Below, piece after piece: positions 10,801 to 22,110 of a DNA stretch of 64,000 bases (positions are counted from its first letter, which is position 1; each line of letters opens with the position of its first letter). Source of the stretch: Mytilinidion resinicola (Eukaryota > Ascomycota > Dothideomycetes > Mytilinidiales > Mytilinidiaceae); the NCBI RefSeq assembly GCF_010093595.1, contig NW_022985457.1:242226-306225 (forward strand), given 5' to 3'. Under the pieces are notes generated by a model that did not search any database, was not told the origin of the DNA, and saw only the letters and a program-made list of their open reading frames with translations. A program made the translations under genes and the position numbers.

Positions 10801-12852
10801 TCACGTATTACTAATAATGACTCTCGCGCCTTCTTTCCCCAACACGCCCCTTTCCTTCGCCTTCGGGCTCCGATCCCGTCCCTTTTTCCGGCTTAAAAAG
10901 CCGAGCATCCCCGACGGCTTCTCCATCTGCGCGTTCTTGTCCGCAAGCATCGCGCTGCTCTGGTTCGCCATCTCGCTCCACGAGCCCGTCTCGTTCAGCA
11001 CGACCTGCACGCCACCGCCCATGCTGGTGCTGCGCGTGCTGCCGCGCTGGCGGTTCATGGGCCGCGAGAAGGATGGCGGGATCGTGCCGTCGTCGGTGGG
11101 GAAATAATCTGCGGTTTCGCCGCGCTGGGAGGAGGGCGATCCCAAGGGCGTCGGGGTTTGCGCGGCGAGGGGGTTGTGGAGGCGGGGCGGGCTGCCGTTG
11201 GGGGAGTGCGTGGTGGAGCGGTGGTTCGTGTTGGACCGCGAGACAGCGGGCCGCAGATTGTCGTTGACGGTGGATTTGGGTTGAGAGGTAGGGCGGGGCC
11301 AGTCGTTGGGGGACGAGGTCGAGGTGGGAGTGTGATTGCTGTTGTTGCTCAGATTGGTGGCCGTGGGATCTTCGACGACTGCGACTATGCCCGGTGCGGC
11401 TGCTGGACGTTGCTCCGCTACGGTGGTGTAGTTGAAGGGCTCAAACAAGGTTTCGATCATCTTGTGTAGCTCTTCGGCCCGAATCTCTTGGTCTGTTGCA
11501 TCGTCCTTCAGCTGCTCACGTGGTTTTTGCCGCCTCGCTCGCGCTTCGAGGGGTGCTTCTTCTAGGAGTAGCTCCTCGAGATCGTACGTTGCGTCAAAGT
11601 TGGTTTTCTCGCTCGAGGGTATGAAGATGGGCTCGATCTCTTTTCGTTCCAGTGCCTCGAAATCGAGTGGCCTAAAGAACGGGTTGTCAGAAAAAGTGTG
11701 GAAGCCGATAGCGCCGATTCTTTGCTTGCGATCCTTTTCCAGAAGCGAACTGATAGCATGCAGACAAGGCATGGTGACTGGTGGGCTTGTTACGGGGAAC
11801 GTGGGCTCTCCCTTCTTTATTTTTTCGGCGAGCCCGTCATGGTTACTGGCCTCGAATGGCCGCTGGAGAGCATTAGCGGTGTGATGTCACGGAGTGCTGC
11901 ATGTCTTACTTTGTTGTAAATGCATTCGTAAAAGAGCACACCGAGCGACCACCAGTCAACTTCGGATGAGTAGCCTTTGCCCTCGTATACCTCAGGTGCG
12001 AGATATGCCAGGGTTCCCGACTTGCTTGTTAGAGCCTTGTGGGGTGTGAAATCGGAAGCAACATTCTATGACAAACAATTAGCTACATCACTATTTCAGC
12101 CTCGAAGTGACTTACAAAATCAGCCAAATGTACGTGTCCATCAGAGTCGAGCAAAACATTATCAGGCTTGATGTCCCTGTGGACAATACCCTGCTGGTGT
12201 ATATAGCGCACAGCACAACCCAATTGTGCTATCCAGAAGCGTACAGCTTCTTCGGTGAAGGTCTTCCTCGAGATGTGAAAGCGCAGGTCTCCGCCATTCA
12301 TTAGATCCACCACAATATACCTGAGGCTGTCAGTAGGCATAAGCACGTGGGGGCAAAATAATATCAACGTACAGATACTCAATGTCCTGGAAGCTGAAAC
12401 GCAAATTGCAAAGGAATGGGTGGTTGAGATGTTCCAGCATCCGCCGCTCTCTTATGATATTCCGCACGCTCTCAGATCGTACCACTGTTACACGGCGTTA
12501 GCATGGCAAGCCTGGCAGGCGGGTCCTCAACGTGACTAGCAGCCGGGTCCCGGGCGTGTGTCCAATGTGACTGACCTTCATCCTTCCGAATGTACTTGAG
12601 AGCGAATGTGAGGCCGGAGTGCTTCTCCTCGACGATGCGAACCTTGCCAAATGCTCCTTTGCCGACGACTCGAAGCAGGCGGAAGTGATTGAGGTTCACT
12701 GCGAGGCTTTGAGGTTAGCCAGTGTGCAATTGCGTGGAGATAAGGCGACAGGCTCGAGTGAGCAGGGCGGTCGAGTGCAGCTCATAGAGGTACGGGGCAG
12801 CCATACCTTCTTCGCCAGGCGGTCCCAGGGGCTTCCCGCTCGAATTACCCAT
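10801..12852 (-). CDS. AGC-group Ser/Thr protein kinase, STK32/YANK-like
   Basis: Six exons (12807-12852, 12576-12698, 12373-12484, 12116-12320, 11910-12065, 10801-11862) give 567 residues. The start [10 protein letters not shown] carries an N-myristoylation-type Gly2, as in YANK kinases, which suggests membrane attachment. Kinase motifs in order: GKGAFGKV loop, ALKYIRK lysine, HRDIKPDN catalytic loop, and ADFNVASD where the usual DFG is DFN, a known STK32/YANK hallmark. [21 protein letters not shown] follows in two parts (APE, then DWWSLG). After the kinase domain come about 270 residues of Ser/Pro/Thr-rich disordered tail ending [17 protein letters not shown] donor sits over the stop region, so an alternative last exon is possible but not needed. 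Upstream is a long gene-free stretch. Confidence 0.9.
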
Positions 12853-15800
12853 TATTTGGCGGCGATTGTGAGGGCGGCCAGAGGAGGAGTCGTTCGATTC
12901 ATGCAGCCTCGCGGTGACGGAGCGGCGGGGAGCGGAGGAGGAGCGGCCAGCGAGTGGAGGTGTGCAGGACGGGTGGTGAGGACGACTCAAGAAATGGACG
13001 ATAGAGCAGGCGGCTCTGGTGGTAAAGGCTGTGGGAGGGACCCGTTGGGTGTGGCAGTCTGTGGTAGCAGGTGAAACGGCTGGGTTCTTTGGGATGCTAG
13101 GCGGTCAGAGGGTGTTTCTAGGAGGACGGGGTTAGGAGAGGGCAGCGATAGGGCCCTCAGGCGCGGAGAGAGCAGCTTTAGCGGCCTCGACCAAAGCTCG
13201 TGGCGGAACCTTGTACGCAGACGCCAGAACACCAGCGCCATGACTCGGGGCGCCGTGCCACGCAAAGGCCAGTCCTGACTCTCGTCCACCACGAGCGCAC
13301 GGCGCCTGTCTGCAACGGGCCCACGCAGCCCCTGGGCCTGAAACTTTGGCGGGCGGCACGATGCGAGCAGTGGCGCCGGAAGCACGCTCCTCTGAGCGCT
13401 GATATCACTTGGGACCGCAGAGCCGTCCATGGCACGGCTGTCTCTGCACCCACATGTCTGTCTCGATGTGGTACCGCGCTGCCTCATCGCTGGTCCAACG
13501 TGTGCCAGAGATGATTGGAAGCGATCTCCCCAGCCATGTGCGCCTCCGCCTCCTCCACGTGGCGGTTCGACGAGTGGGGCAGCCCCAAGCCTTCCAGAAG
13601 GCCAGCAGAAGACGACATCGAGTGCGCAGGTGGCAGGGTAAGCTTTGCTGGAGCTCGCCGCTCTCTCCATTCATCATCAAGCGAATTCATACAAGCCCCA
13701 GCACTCTCCTTATCTATCTCGACGTGCATCGTCGCCCACGTTGCCCACAGCACGACGCACTCTCCAGCAGCAACTGCAGCAACTGCAGCAACTGCAGCAA
13801 CTGCACCCGCCGGCGGCCCCAGGAGCGTGTCTGAGACAGGGCTCCTCCTCGGCACTGGCAAAAAGTAAACGTCGATACGGGCAGCTAATGCCGGTCCACT
13901 CCCGATGGCGCGTTTCCACGACGCTGACATCTCCCATGTGGTGGACAAAAGCACAACTCCACGCCTCATGCCCGTCATCTCTAGCGTCAGCCAACTCCTC
14001 TCCGCACTCGGGTCTGCGCAAACCTGCCCGCCAAAAGAAAAGGTCAGACAGAAGCAACATAGCCGACCTGGTACGTGCGCGTGTCGGGGACGCGTTAATT
14101 GGCCTCGCCAAAGTAGACTGTGCAGTAGTAGCGCCGGGCAGGATAGTCAGCACACTCAAGGTCCGTGAAAACCCCCCGACAGTCCTCCCAATCGCTAATC
14201 TGTAGAGCTGCGAATGGGCCTACGCATTGTGGCATTGTCGGTCTACGGACCCCTCGCCCATCGGCATCTGACATAAGGAGTCTGCAAGGCGTCCAGAGTC
14301 TCACACATTGACGGCCGCCCGCATCAAAGAGCCTCATCTGACACAAACACCACGGAAGCAGGTCGTCGCCTCAAGGATCGATGCCGCACAGGTTACAGCG
14401 GACCGCGAGATGCTGGGCCGCTGTCTTACGGCGTGTTGGAACTGTCTGCAACAAGTGCTTCAGGCTCACTTCGCAGCCCATGTCCAACGCCCACCACCCA
14501 CGCCAAGTACGACAGCCACGCGCGTCTCCTGCCTGCATGAAGCAGGTCTGGTCCACTCTATAGCCACAAGGAACACTGAAAAAGGATTCCCTCCGCATGA
14601 CGTTCGCGCCGGTGCTCCTCGCCGACGCCCAGATACCAACCCTTCAGCCTTTCCCGCGCCTCATCACCAACCGTAACTCATGTCCGTACGTCTCCTCGCC
14701 GTAACGTCATGGCGATGACTGTCCGCTATTGTCCACGGCCCGGCCTGGACGGGGCTTATTCATTCATCTCGCAAGCCCGCATGAAATTGTTCGCTGAGCT
14801 CGTGTCTCGCCTCTGCAAAACATCCATTCGAGACTATCCAGGGCCTAGGACCCAGGTGTCTGTCTGTCCGCATTATTGCGAAGACCCTTACCTAGTTGGA
14901 CATGATGCACTCGTCGTACCACTAGCTCGGGAATCCCGCGCAGATTGTCGACCGCTCGTGGCTTTCTAGCCGCCGTCGACCGAATTACCCCTTCTGGAAC
15001 TGTGTTGAGTGTGTGCCTTGCTTCTTTTCTCGCTCCCGGAAACACTGGGTACTCTTCTGCTCAGGTCTATCAACTTACGTGCGCGCTCGCCTACTGCTGA
15101 TCTTGATCCGATCCCTACCACCCCCCGTACATCCGCCCCCATTCACAGCGCAGGGACTCTGTCCTTCATGCATCAGGATCCTACACCTCCTTGCATCTGG
15201 CCCCAAATGAAGAAGGCGCCATGATGAGGCCTTTTCGTCCCTTGCATTGCCGAGTAACACAACACTCTCGGAAGCAGAATATGCATACGCGAGGCTGGCG
15301 GTAGTTATGGATGACCCGGCCATTCTAGCTGCAGGGCGCTATTATAGTAATCTAACCAACACGGGTAGGTGTTGACTTTTCCCTCCAGTGTTATGTCTTG
15401 TTCTCGTTTTCTGGTCGTACAAGACAGTCCTTTCGTTCATCTCACCATTTTCGGGTGTGTATCTCTGTCGTTCATTGAAGCCGTTCTTATTATCTACGTA
15501 TCAAGTAGCATCTGATTATCACATGTGAGGCCCAGTTTTTCCACCCTGTCGGCACATCGCCTCTAAACAGCAGTATCTCCCTTCCCGCAGCCGATCGACT
15601 GGGCGCAGTCCGTCATGCTCGAGCATCTGAAGGGTCCATGAGCTCGGGGAACTGGGGCTCCCATCTCCGTCCTGGACTGTTCGGATCTCGACATCTGATC
15701 GCGCGGGGTCCACTGTCTGGGCCGATCCGTCTGTAATGGCTGTCAGTGTGATAGACGGAGATACCTCCTGGACCTCGCTTCGACGGATTGACTACACTAT

Positions 15801-16682
15801 CTCAACTCTTCTTACGGCCATAGCCTAACCGCGGAGCGTCCCATCCTGAACTCAACTCAACTCAGCTATGCGAAATCTTCATACTGGCTCCTTAGCACCA
15901 TGTATCTCTAGCCAGCGTTCTAGGTAACCTCGCCCAGACTCTCCCAGTGACGCACCTCGCCCACCTGGGCAGCTGGAATAGCCAACCACATACCTAGGCA
16001 CACCACGCCGTGGCCACGCGTCCGCCACACCTTCACATCTTCAAGCCTGTCATGCACGCCTTGCTGCAACCAGTTCCTTCCCGTTTCGCAGATAGCTTTC
16101 CCGGCTACGCGCACGCCATAGCCTCTCGTGTCTCGCAAGCCGGTTCCTCCTAAGCTCGTTACACAAACATGCCCACATCTACACCCACCTTCTCTCGTTG
16201 TCCCCAAGCCTGTTGCATGCCCATATCACGTATATCCACTCGCCCAACAAATCGTGTAACACGTCCCCTCTCGCTTTTCTCGGGGTGCACAAGCCCAGCC
16301 TCACGTGGCTTTTCTGACACAGCACACTTACCATGTTATGCTGTGCCATGTTTCAGCCACCGGCGTACAGATAGAACCCGAGATCGCATTACCTAGCTAG
16401 TGGAGCAGAACCGTCGGGGAACCCGATCGAGGAGACTATTGCGACGTACGAAGCAGCCTTTATCCTGCAACGGGGTAGGCTGAGGCCCTCTAAGGTAGTA
16501 GGTCTTGACTGTGAATGTGAACTAGTGAACATGGTTACAGGATTTGATCACATAGCTATACCTGAAACTAAATCGCTGATTACTAAGCTAATTTATAAGC
16601 GACTAACTAACGAAGGAAGCGAAATCGAAACACTTACGCAATGATTCCAACTTGATGATATGAGCGAGTGTTGAGAGTCATC
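12853..16682. other. Long (3.8 kb) gene-free interval between kinase and regulator genes
   Basis: Many medium open frames exist on both strands, but they overlap, are rich in Arg/Pro/Ser/Cys and show no recognisable domain. The part next to the kinase is pyrimidine/purine-biased and may be a long 5' leader or promoter. A 9-bp microsatellite lies at 13766-13804. No transposon ends were seen. Confidence 0.4.
13766..13804. repeat. Microsatellite, 9-bp unit CAGCAACTG
   Basis: Four near-perfect copies of a 9-bp unit (CAGCAACTG) occur in tandem within the interval upstream of the kinase gene. The repeat keeps all frames open, which explains the Ser/Cys/Asn, Gln/Leu and Ala/Thr runs in overlapping chance frames here. 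Confidence 0.85.
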
Positions 16683-18322
16683 ATGCCCAATCCTGCGTAT
16701 CTTTTCGTTCAAGTCCAACACACGGGAAAGGTTGCTCCTCGCAAGGATGTTCGTACAGCTATCCAAAAACATGTCATGCGAGACATCGGAGCTTCAAGGC
16801 GTGGCAGGCCCCGTCGCAAGGCCATTGACAAGCAAGCCTCAGGTCAATGTCAAGTCCCAGTCTCAACAGGGGCGATCATGGCTCCTTCACTAGTCTCCGG
16901 TGGCACTCGGACGAATCCTTTTGCTAGCTATCCAATCCCTATGAACTCAGATACATTCTTCTTAATCGACTATTGTGAGTCTAGAGTTTTTCATTTTTCA
17001 AGCAAGTACAGAGAGCTTATCAGAATGAGGGCGGTGTAGTATGCACCTCCCCAGCACCCCGTTTGCGCCCGTTCAGAGACACCTGGCTTCCCCTCGGCCT
17101 GTCAGACCCGGCACTCTTCTACGAGATTCTCTCGCATATTTCTCTTGATATCGCAGCTGTAAATCCTGGATATTCAGACCGCGGCCGAAGCAGAGCGCTG
17201 GAACTGCATCTCCTTGCCCTTCGAGATGTGAATAGGAGGCTAGAGGATCCGTGTCAAGGGTTGAGTGAAGGGGTCATTGGGGCAGTTCTTGCTTTCGCGT
17301 GTTTCAGTGTGAGTACTCGATTCACTCCGCCGGGCGATGTATGTGCAAAGCTTAACGTCTGAAGCACATAGCCAAGGATTGGAAGAGCTATGAAGCGCAT
17401 ATGGAGGGTTTGCGGACTATCATCCGGCTGAAGGGGGGCCTGCACAAGCTCGACAATAATCGAATCTTGAGGCTTCTACTCTCGGGGTGCGTCCGCTGCA
17501 CATTTCCTTATCTTCTTTTTCCTCCATTCTCAGCGCTACCTCAACGTACTCGCAACAATCCACACCGTCGGGGGTATGAAGTGCAGTGGGCTGATATCAC
17601 ACAGCATCGACGTCTCAGCATCCTGCTTCAACAACGCGCCAGTAAAATTCCCGCTCCCGCTGCGCGCGCTCTCTCAGCGTCGAGAAGAACGCCAAGAGGT
17701 GCCGTGGTGGCTCCCCGTCGGCGACACGGGCGGCGACAATGTGTGGGAGCTTGTCTTTCCCTCCGACGACACCTTAGCCGAGATCTTCAGAGACGTGGCG
17801 ACTACAATCATGACGGTGAAGCTGGAGCACAGCCGAAGCGGACGGCCACTGTGGCAAGATACCCAGTTCGTCCGCGACTATATTGATCCGCTCACGCACA
17901 GACTGCTCGATACTAGTATCGAAACAGACGCGGTGAATCGTTCGAATTTCGTGAATGAGTGCTCCCGCCTCGCGGCCCTCCTTCTGCTCAGCAAGATCAG
18001 ACGAGCGTCTTCTCCGCCTCTGTCTCCACGGATCGTGTTCACGGGAATCGAAACCGACAGGCTGCGCGCGCTTTTAGCACGATACTATAGCGAGTGGACG
18101 GTGTTCAAGCCGATGCTGCTGTGGGTGCTGGTACTCGGTGCGCTGGAAGTGGAGGGAGAGGAGCGGGCGTGGTTTTGTGCTCTGATACAGAGGACGGCGG
18201 AGGAGATAGGGTTACGAGGGTGGGATGAGGTAGTCGTCTCGGTGTCGAACCTGCTTTGGGTTGGAGAAGTGTTGCATGCGGAAGGGGAGGCGCTAAGGGG
18301 GTGCGTTTGGATGGAAGCTTGA
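16683..18322 (+). CDS. Fungal transcription-factor-like protein (DUF3468/Fungal_trans_2 type) lacking a visible zinc cluster
   Basis: Four exons (16683-16974, 17040-17308, 17365-17486, 17587-18322) join to 472 residues through introns of 65, 56 and 100 bp. The N-terminus MPNPAYLFVQVQ, then IQKHVMRDIGASRRGRPRRK, is a basic region of the kind found in fungal regulators that lack the Cys6 cluster; the GRPRRK patch could act as nuclear signal or AT-hook. The C-terminal two thirds (FFLIDY, RPFRDTWLPLGLSDPALFYE, HIAKDWKSYEAHMEGLRTII, FCALIQRTAEEIGLRGW) matches the all-helical fungal transcription-factor regulatory region. No DNA-binding zinc residues are present, so its DNA-binding mode is unknown. 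Target genes cannot be inferred. The adjacent 3' region borders the transposon island. Confidence 0.8.
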
Positions 18323-19336
18323 GGGGGATAAGAGGCTTGAGATGGGAGGGTTCTGGTGGGGGTGGTATTGAGATCGATTACTTTCTGTTGAATGGATCTC
18401 TGATCTTGTCTTGTCTGAAACCGCTGTTATATTGCGTGTGAGAAAGAAGTCTTGCATTGTCTTCGTACCCCTAGAGCTTTCCACGCTCTGGCCCAGGACT
18501 ATGTCAGATAAACCCTTCTCAATCCACAGTATTCTACTATGTCTTACCTCTACAATATAAGCACATACGCTCCGCTCGCCAATACCACGACCTTGTATCC
18601 CGATCCCCAAAGTCTCCTTTGGATCGCAAAATCCCCAGCATTTTGCAGCCCCGAACCCCTTACGCATAACCTCACCATCAGCGTGGTTAGTAAACCGGCC
18701 AATCTTCAACCGGATTGACGGCCGGTTTATTAATATCACTTCTAGTTAATCCATCCAATCAGTCAATCCTCTAGCCAATCAAACCTCAAGCGGAGATTGA
18801 TCCGATTGATCCCATTAGTGTTGTATAAACCGGAAAGGATGTATACAAATTGGACCGGATTTTTATAGACATAACTTTGTCATATAAAGTCCTATAAGCC
18901 TAATAATCAGACGGCTCGCAAACTACGCCCATGGATGAGGCTACAGAGTGCCCCAGATTAAAGGGCGACGTAAGAGTACCATGGTGGTGAGGTTCCAGGT
19001 GAAGAGGGGGGGGGGTGTTGGGATCTCCCTTGGGAACGTCGGGCGGAGTACCAAAGGGGGCGCATTTTTGAAGCCTAGTTAGACCCAGTAATTCGCGTAA
19101 AACGTAATCCGACCTGTATAAATCGATTCCCGTTGTCTATTTAAGCTTATCTCGTTATTATAGAGTGCTAGAGGGGGAGGGGGCTGGAGCCGTAGTTAAT
19201 AAGGCTGGCAATAACGTGTTTCTCCCGGCTGAGCCGGCAGAACTCCGGGAATCTGATACCTTACCCGTTTAGGCTAAGTGTGATTGAATTCACTCATTTG
19301 TTCAATCTGGATCAGACCGGTTTAAACCAAAATATA
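18323..19336. other. AT-rich border of transposon island
   Basis: No gene seen. Short repeats such as CCGGTTTATT/AACCGG and GATTGATC motifs recur, compatible with decayed transposon sequence, but no intact end could be defined. A G-run lies near 19006. Confidence 0.4.
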
Positions 19337-19776
19337 ATTATTAGCACACCCCCTAAATCACTCCACGCACAACGCCCCTCCCCCCTCTCGTCTGATCTTC
19401 TGATTGGCTGGAGCGACTCAGAGCTTCGTCCAGAGCTCTATTCTCACGTGCATTAGCACGTGTAGCCTTTCTTATTCACTTAGGCGCACGTGAGCTCATA
19501 TATAAGGCTATACAAATTGGCATAGGCTATCTAGCCTCTTTATTTTACAGTGCATGCTTTCCGGTTCGTGTGGCCTTATATATAAGCTCACGTACGGCCG
19601 TATATGCAGCTGTACAAATCAGATAGGCTGCGCTGGAGGCTACGTGGCCGCATTTACAGAAAGCATTCGGAATTAGTAAGCGAGTAAAGCAAGTAAATCG
19701 GAAGCACCGGGGCAACCCTCTAAGCTAATTAGAAGGCGGTGAAATAACAGGGGGTAGGGGGTGTACGGTTAGCCCT
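19337..19776. mobile_element. MITE related to the adjacent Mutator-like element
   Basis: A 440-bp non-coding element. Its left end (AGCACACCCCCTAAATCACT then CCACGCAC) and right end read in reverse (ACCGTACACCCCCTACCCC) are imperfect inverted repeats. Subterminal sequence on both sides matches the larger element at 20174-21497 (for example CTTCTGATTGGCT on the left and AATTAGAAGG(C/T)GGTGAA on the right). The interior is palindrome-rich with CACGTG motifs. It looks like a deletion derivative mobilised by the same transposase. No clear target-site duplication was found, so the exact ends are approximate. Confidence 0.6.
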
Positions 19777-19813
19777 CCCCAACTTTTAAACTTTACCTAA
19801 ACTTTATCTAAAT

Positions 19814-20172
19814 CTCGCCGGTAACCTAACACTGAGCATCGGCGTAGAACACCGTAGCTAGGTGTTATATTGCCGCTGGAATTTTGCATTATCTATAAAT
19901 TAGTGGGAAAAGTTAACTATATAAAATTACCCAACTCTCGCCGGTAACCTAACACCGAGCATTGGTATAGAACACCGTAGCTAAGTGTAGTATTGCCGCT
20001 GGAATTTTATATTATCTATAAATTAGTAGGAAAAGTTAACTATATAAAACTACCCAACTCTCGCCAGTAACCTAACACCGAGCATCGGCATAGAACACCG
20101 TAGCTAGGTATAGTATTGCCGCTGGAATTTTGCGTTATCTATAAATTAGCGAGAAAAGTTGACTATATAAAA
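19814..20172. repeat. Three tandem copies of a 123-bp unit
   Basis: The unit starting CTCGCCGGTAACCTAACA recurs at 19814, 19937 and 20060, exactly 123 bp apart each time, with about 90% identity between copies. Shared landmarks are AGAACACCGTAGCTA, TTGCCGCTGGAATTTT and ATCTATAAATTAG. The third copy is cut off near 20172 where the Mutator-like element's end begins. It is non-coding. The differences between copies are mostly C/T and G/A transitions. Confidence 0.9.
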
Positions 20173-20173
20173 C

Positions 20174-21497
20174 GGGGGTTGATAATCTCACACCCCCTAA
20201 TCCCTCCACGCACACCCCCTCCCCCTCTTGGCGCTTCACCACCTTCTGATTGGCTCGGAGCAGTGCGGAGGAAGCTCCGGGCATTCACTTTTACGTCTCT
20301 CTACACGTGATGCTATATGCAAGGCCATACGTGATGCTATACGCGAGGCCGTATGTGATGCTATACACGAGCTCACGTACAGCTATATAGCTATGCCGAT
20401 TCGCATAGCCTCACATATAGCCTCAGGTACGAGCTCAGGTACAAGCTCACGTAGTCTAAGTCTAAGTATAAGTATAGAATAGAGTTCTATTCTAGAAGTG
20501 CCTACGTGCCTACAAGTATGCCAGATCCGTCAAACCCTCACCTTATTACGGCTCCTTTGCATCGAGCCTGGCCCCCTAGCATCGCCGCCCACATCTACTC
20601 TTCACCGTGATCAATATACCCCTCGATTTCCTCATCATACGCTGCAAGCTGACGTAGAAGCTCCTCTCGGCTAAGCCTCTGTACTTGAGGATGAGGCTGA
20701 GGCTGAGGCATAGGCTGAGGCGTAGGCTGAGTACTATCTTTCCTCTAAAGTGCCTTTTTCCGTGGTACCTTATCCTTTGCACCAGGCGGCCGGCCGCGCT
20801 TCTTAGCTGCAGGTGCAGCCGTAGGTGTAGCTGTAAACGCTGCTGTAAACGCTGCTGTATGCGCTGCTGTATGCGCTGCTGTATGCGCTGCTGTATGCGC
20901 TGCTGTAGGTACTGCCGTAGGTGCTGCCGTAGGTACTGCCGTAGGTGCTGCCGTAGGTGCTGCCGTAGATGCAGCTGTAGGCCTAAGAAGGGCTGGATCA
21001 ATACGAGAAAGATCAACCGGTGTAGCCGTCGACTGATAGGCATTCCGAGCGACAGGAGCTGGACGAGGGACTACAGAAATAGGCGGTGCTGGCGGCGGAG
21101 CTGTCGGCATGCGTCTTAGAGGTATGTATGCTCATATGTCTACTCTATCTGGTTTACTACGGTATTTTGCTAGGCCGTAGCCCTGCGCTGATGCGTGCGC
21201 TTGTAGAGCAATATGCGCTTCCTCTGCTGTAGGGTAGTACGCCAGCCGTGGCGGCTGGAGGGCCATGGTGAGTGTATTGTAGAGGGAGAGGAAGAGGATG
21301 TAATTGATTGCGATCAAGGCCGCATTTGGAGAGAGCATTTGGAATTAGTGAGCAACTTAAGCGAGCGAATCGGAGGCTCCGTAGAAATGCTCCGAGCCAA
21401 TTAGAAGGTGGTGAAGCGCTAAGAGGGGAGGGGGTGTGCGTGGAGGAATAAGGGGGTGTGCGTGGAGGAGTTTAGGGGTGTGCGATTATCAGTCCCC
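20174..21497. mobile_element. Non-autonomous Mutator-like (MULE) element with long terminal inverted repeats
   Basis: Both ends carry about 100 bp of imperfect inverted repeat. The left reads (T)TGATAATCTCACACCCCCTAA and the right, reversed, reads CTGATAATCGCACACCCCTAA; both continue through a CCTCCACGCACACCCC stretch, CGCTTCACCACCTTCT and AATTGGCTCGGAGC/GATTGGCTCGGAGC. Inside, on the minus strand, are remnants of a transposase gene (see 20745-21266). A short tandem repeat (ACGTGATGCTATA unit, 20305-20375) lies near the left end. The element is 1.3 kb and lacks the catalytic core, so it cannot move by itself. No target-site duplication could be recognised; its left end truncates the third 123-bp repeat. 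Confidence 0.7.
20745..21266 (-). pseudogene. Internally deleted MULE transposase: FAR1-like N-terminus and AT-hook tail
   Basis: From an ATG at 21266 the frame begins MALQPPRLAYYPTAEEAHIA and continues LQAHASAQGYGLAKYRS, the pattern of the FAR1-type DNA-binding start of fungal Hop/MULE transposases, then stops at 21132. A second frame (21110-20745) supplies a Pro/Ala-rich tail with about 13 TAA[P/V/H/F] repeats made of 12-bp DNA units and an AT-hook (KKRGRPPGAKDK) before the stop. The central DDE catalytic region is absent. A small intron might link the two pieces, but the result would still be a DNA-binding-only protein. Such a product could repress or titrate the element's ends; that is inference. 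Confidence 0.6.
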
Positions 21498-22110
21498 TTT
21501 AGTATAACTAATATAATTATATTATATAATACTACTGCTATATAAATTTGGGTTTAGGCTATTAGCCCGTATTTTAATATTTAAAAACGTAATAACTAGG
21601 GTAAATATAATAACCTAATTACCTATATTATATAGGAAGCTCTTTAAGACTCTAGATACACTGTTAAAAATAACGTGACTTTATACAAGTTTGTGCATGC
21701 CAAGCCTGCGGTTTGCACTAGTATAACTCAAACCTCACTTCGTCTCGAGTCGCGTCTGAACTTCTTCCACCAACACCACACTTGCCTCGCCGTCGCCGGG
21801 GCCAACATCCGCCTTTAGCGACCGAAACTAACCCTCATTGTAGTCGTTTAAGGGCTCTTCTTGACGAGACGTGCTCCAATTGCTGGAACTTTGATCGAAA
21901 GACTAACGCCTACGTTAACGCCCTCAACAGCACCAACAGCGCCCGAACCAACAGTGAGCTTGAACAAGGTACTGTCAACTGACCTCACTGCGCTGAATAT
22001 CGTCGTCTTCCTTCAACCGTTACACCTTTCCTTGCTCCCTTTCCTTGCATCTACCACAAATTGTAGCCTTCCAACGACTAATTGCACCTAGTATCACAGC
22101 AAGCTTCACG
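21498..22110. other. AT-rich decayed sequence and KAR5 upstream region
   Basis: 21500-21660 is very AT-rich (TATAAT and AATATAAT stretches), typical of RIP-mutated or decayed repeat DNA. After about 21700 the composition returns to normal and forms the probable promoter/leader of the KAR5-like gene. Confidence 0.5.

Noticed and set aside
12987..13680. 227-codon minus-strand open frame upstream of the kinase gene
   Set aside because: No domain, overlapping equally long frames on the other strand, and low-complexity Arg/Pro/Ser content. Treated as leader or non-coding sequence.
13484..14205. Overlapping open frames rich in Gln/Leu, Cys/Ser or Ala/Thr
   Set aside because: They are created by the 9-bp microsatellite that keeps all frames open.
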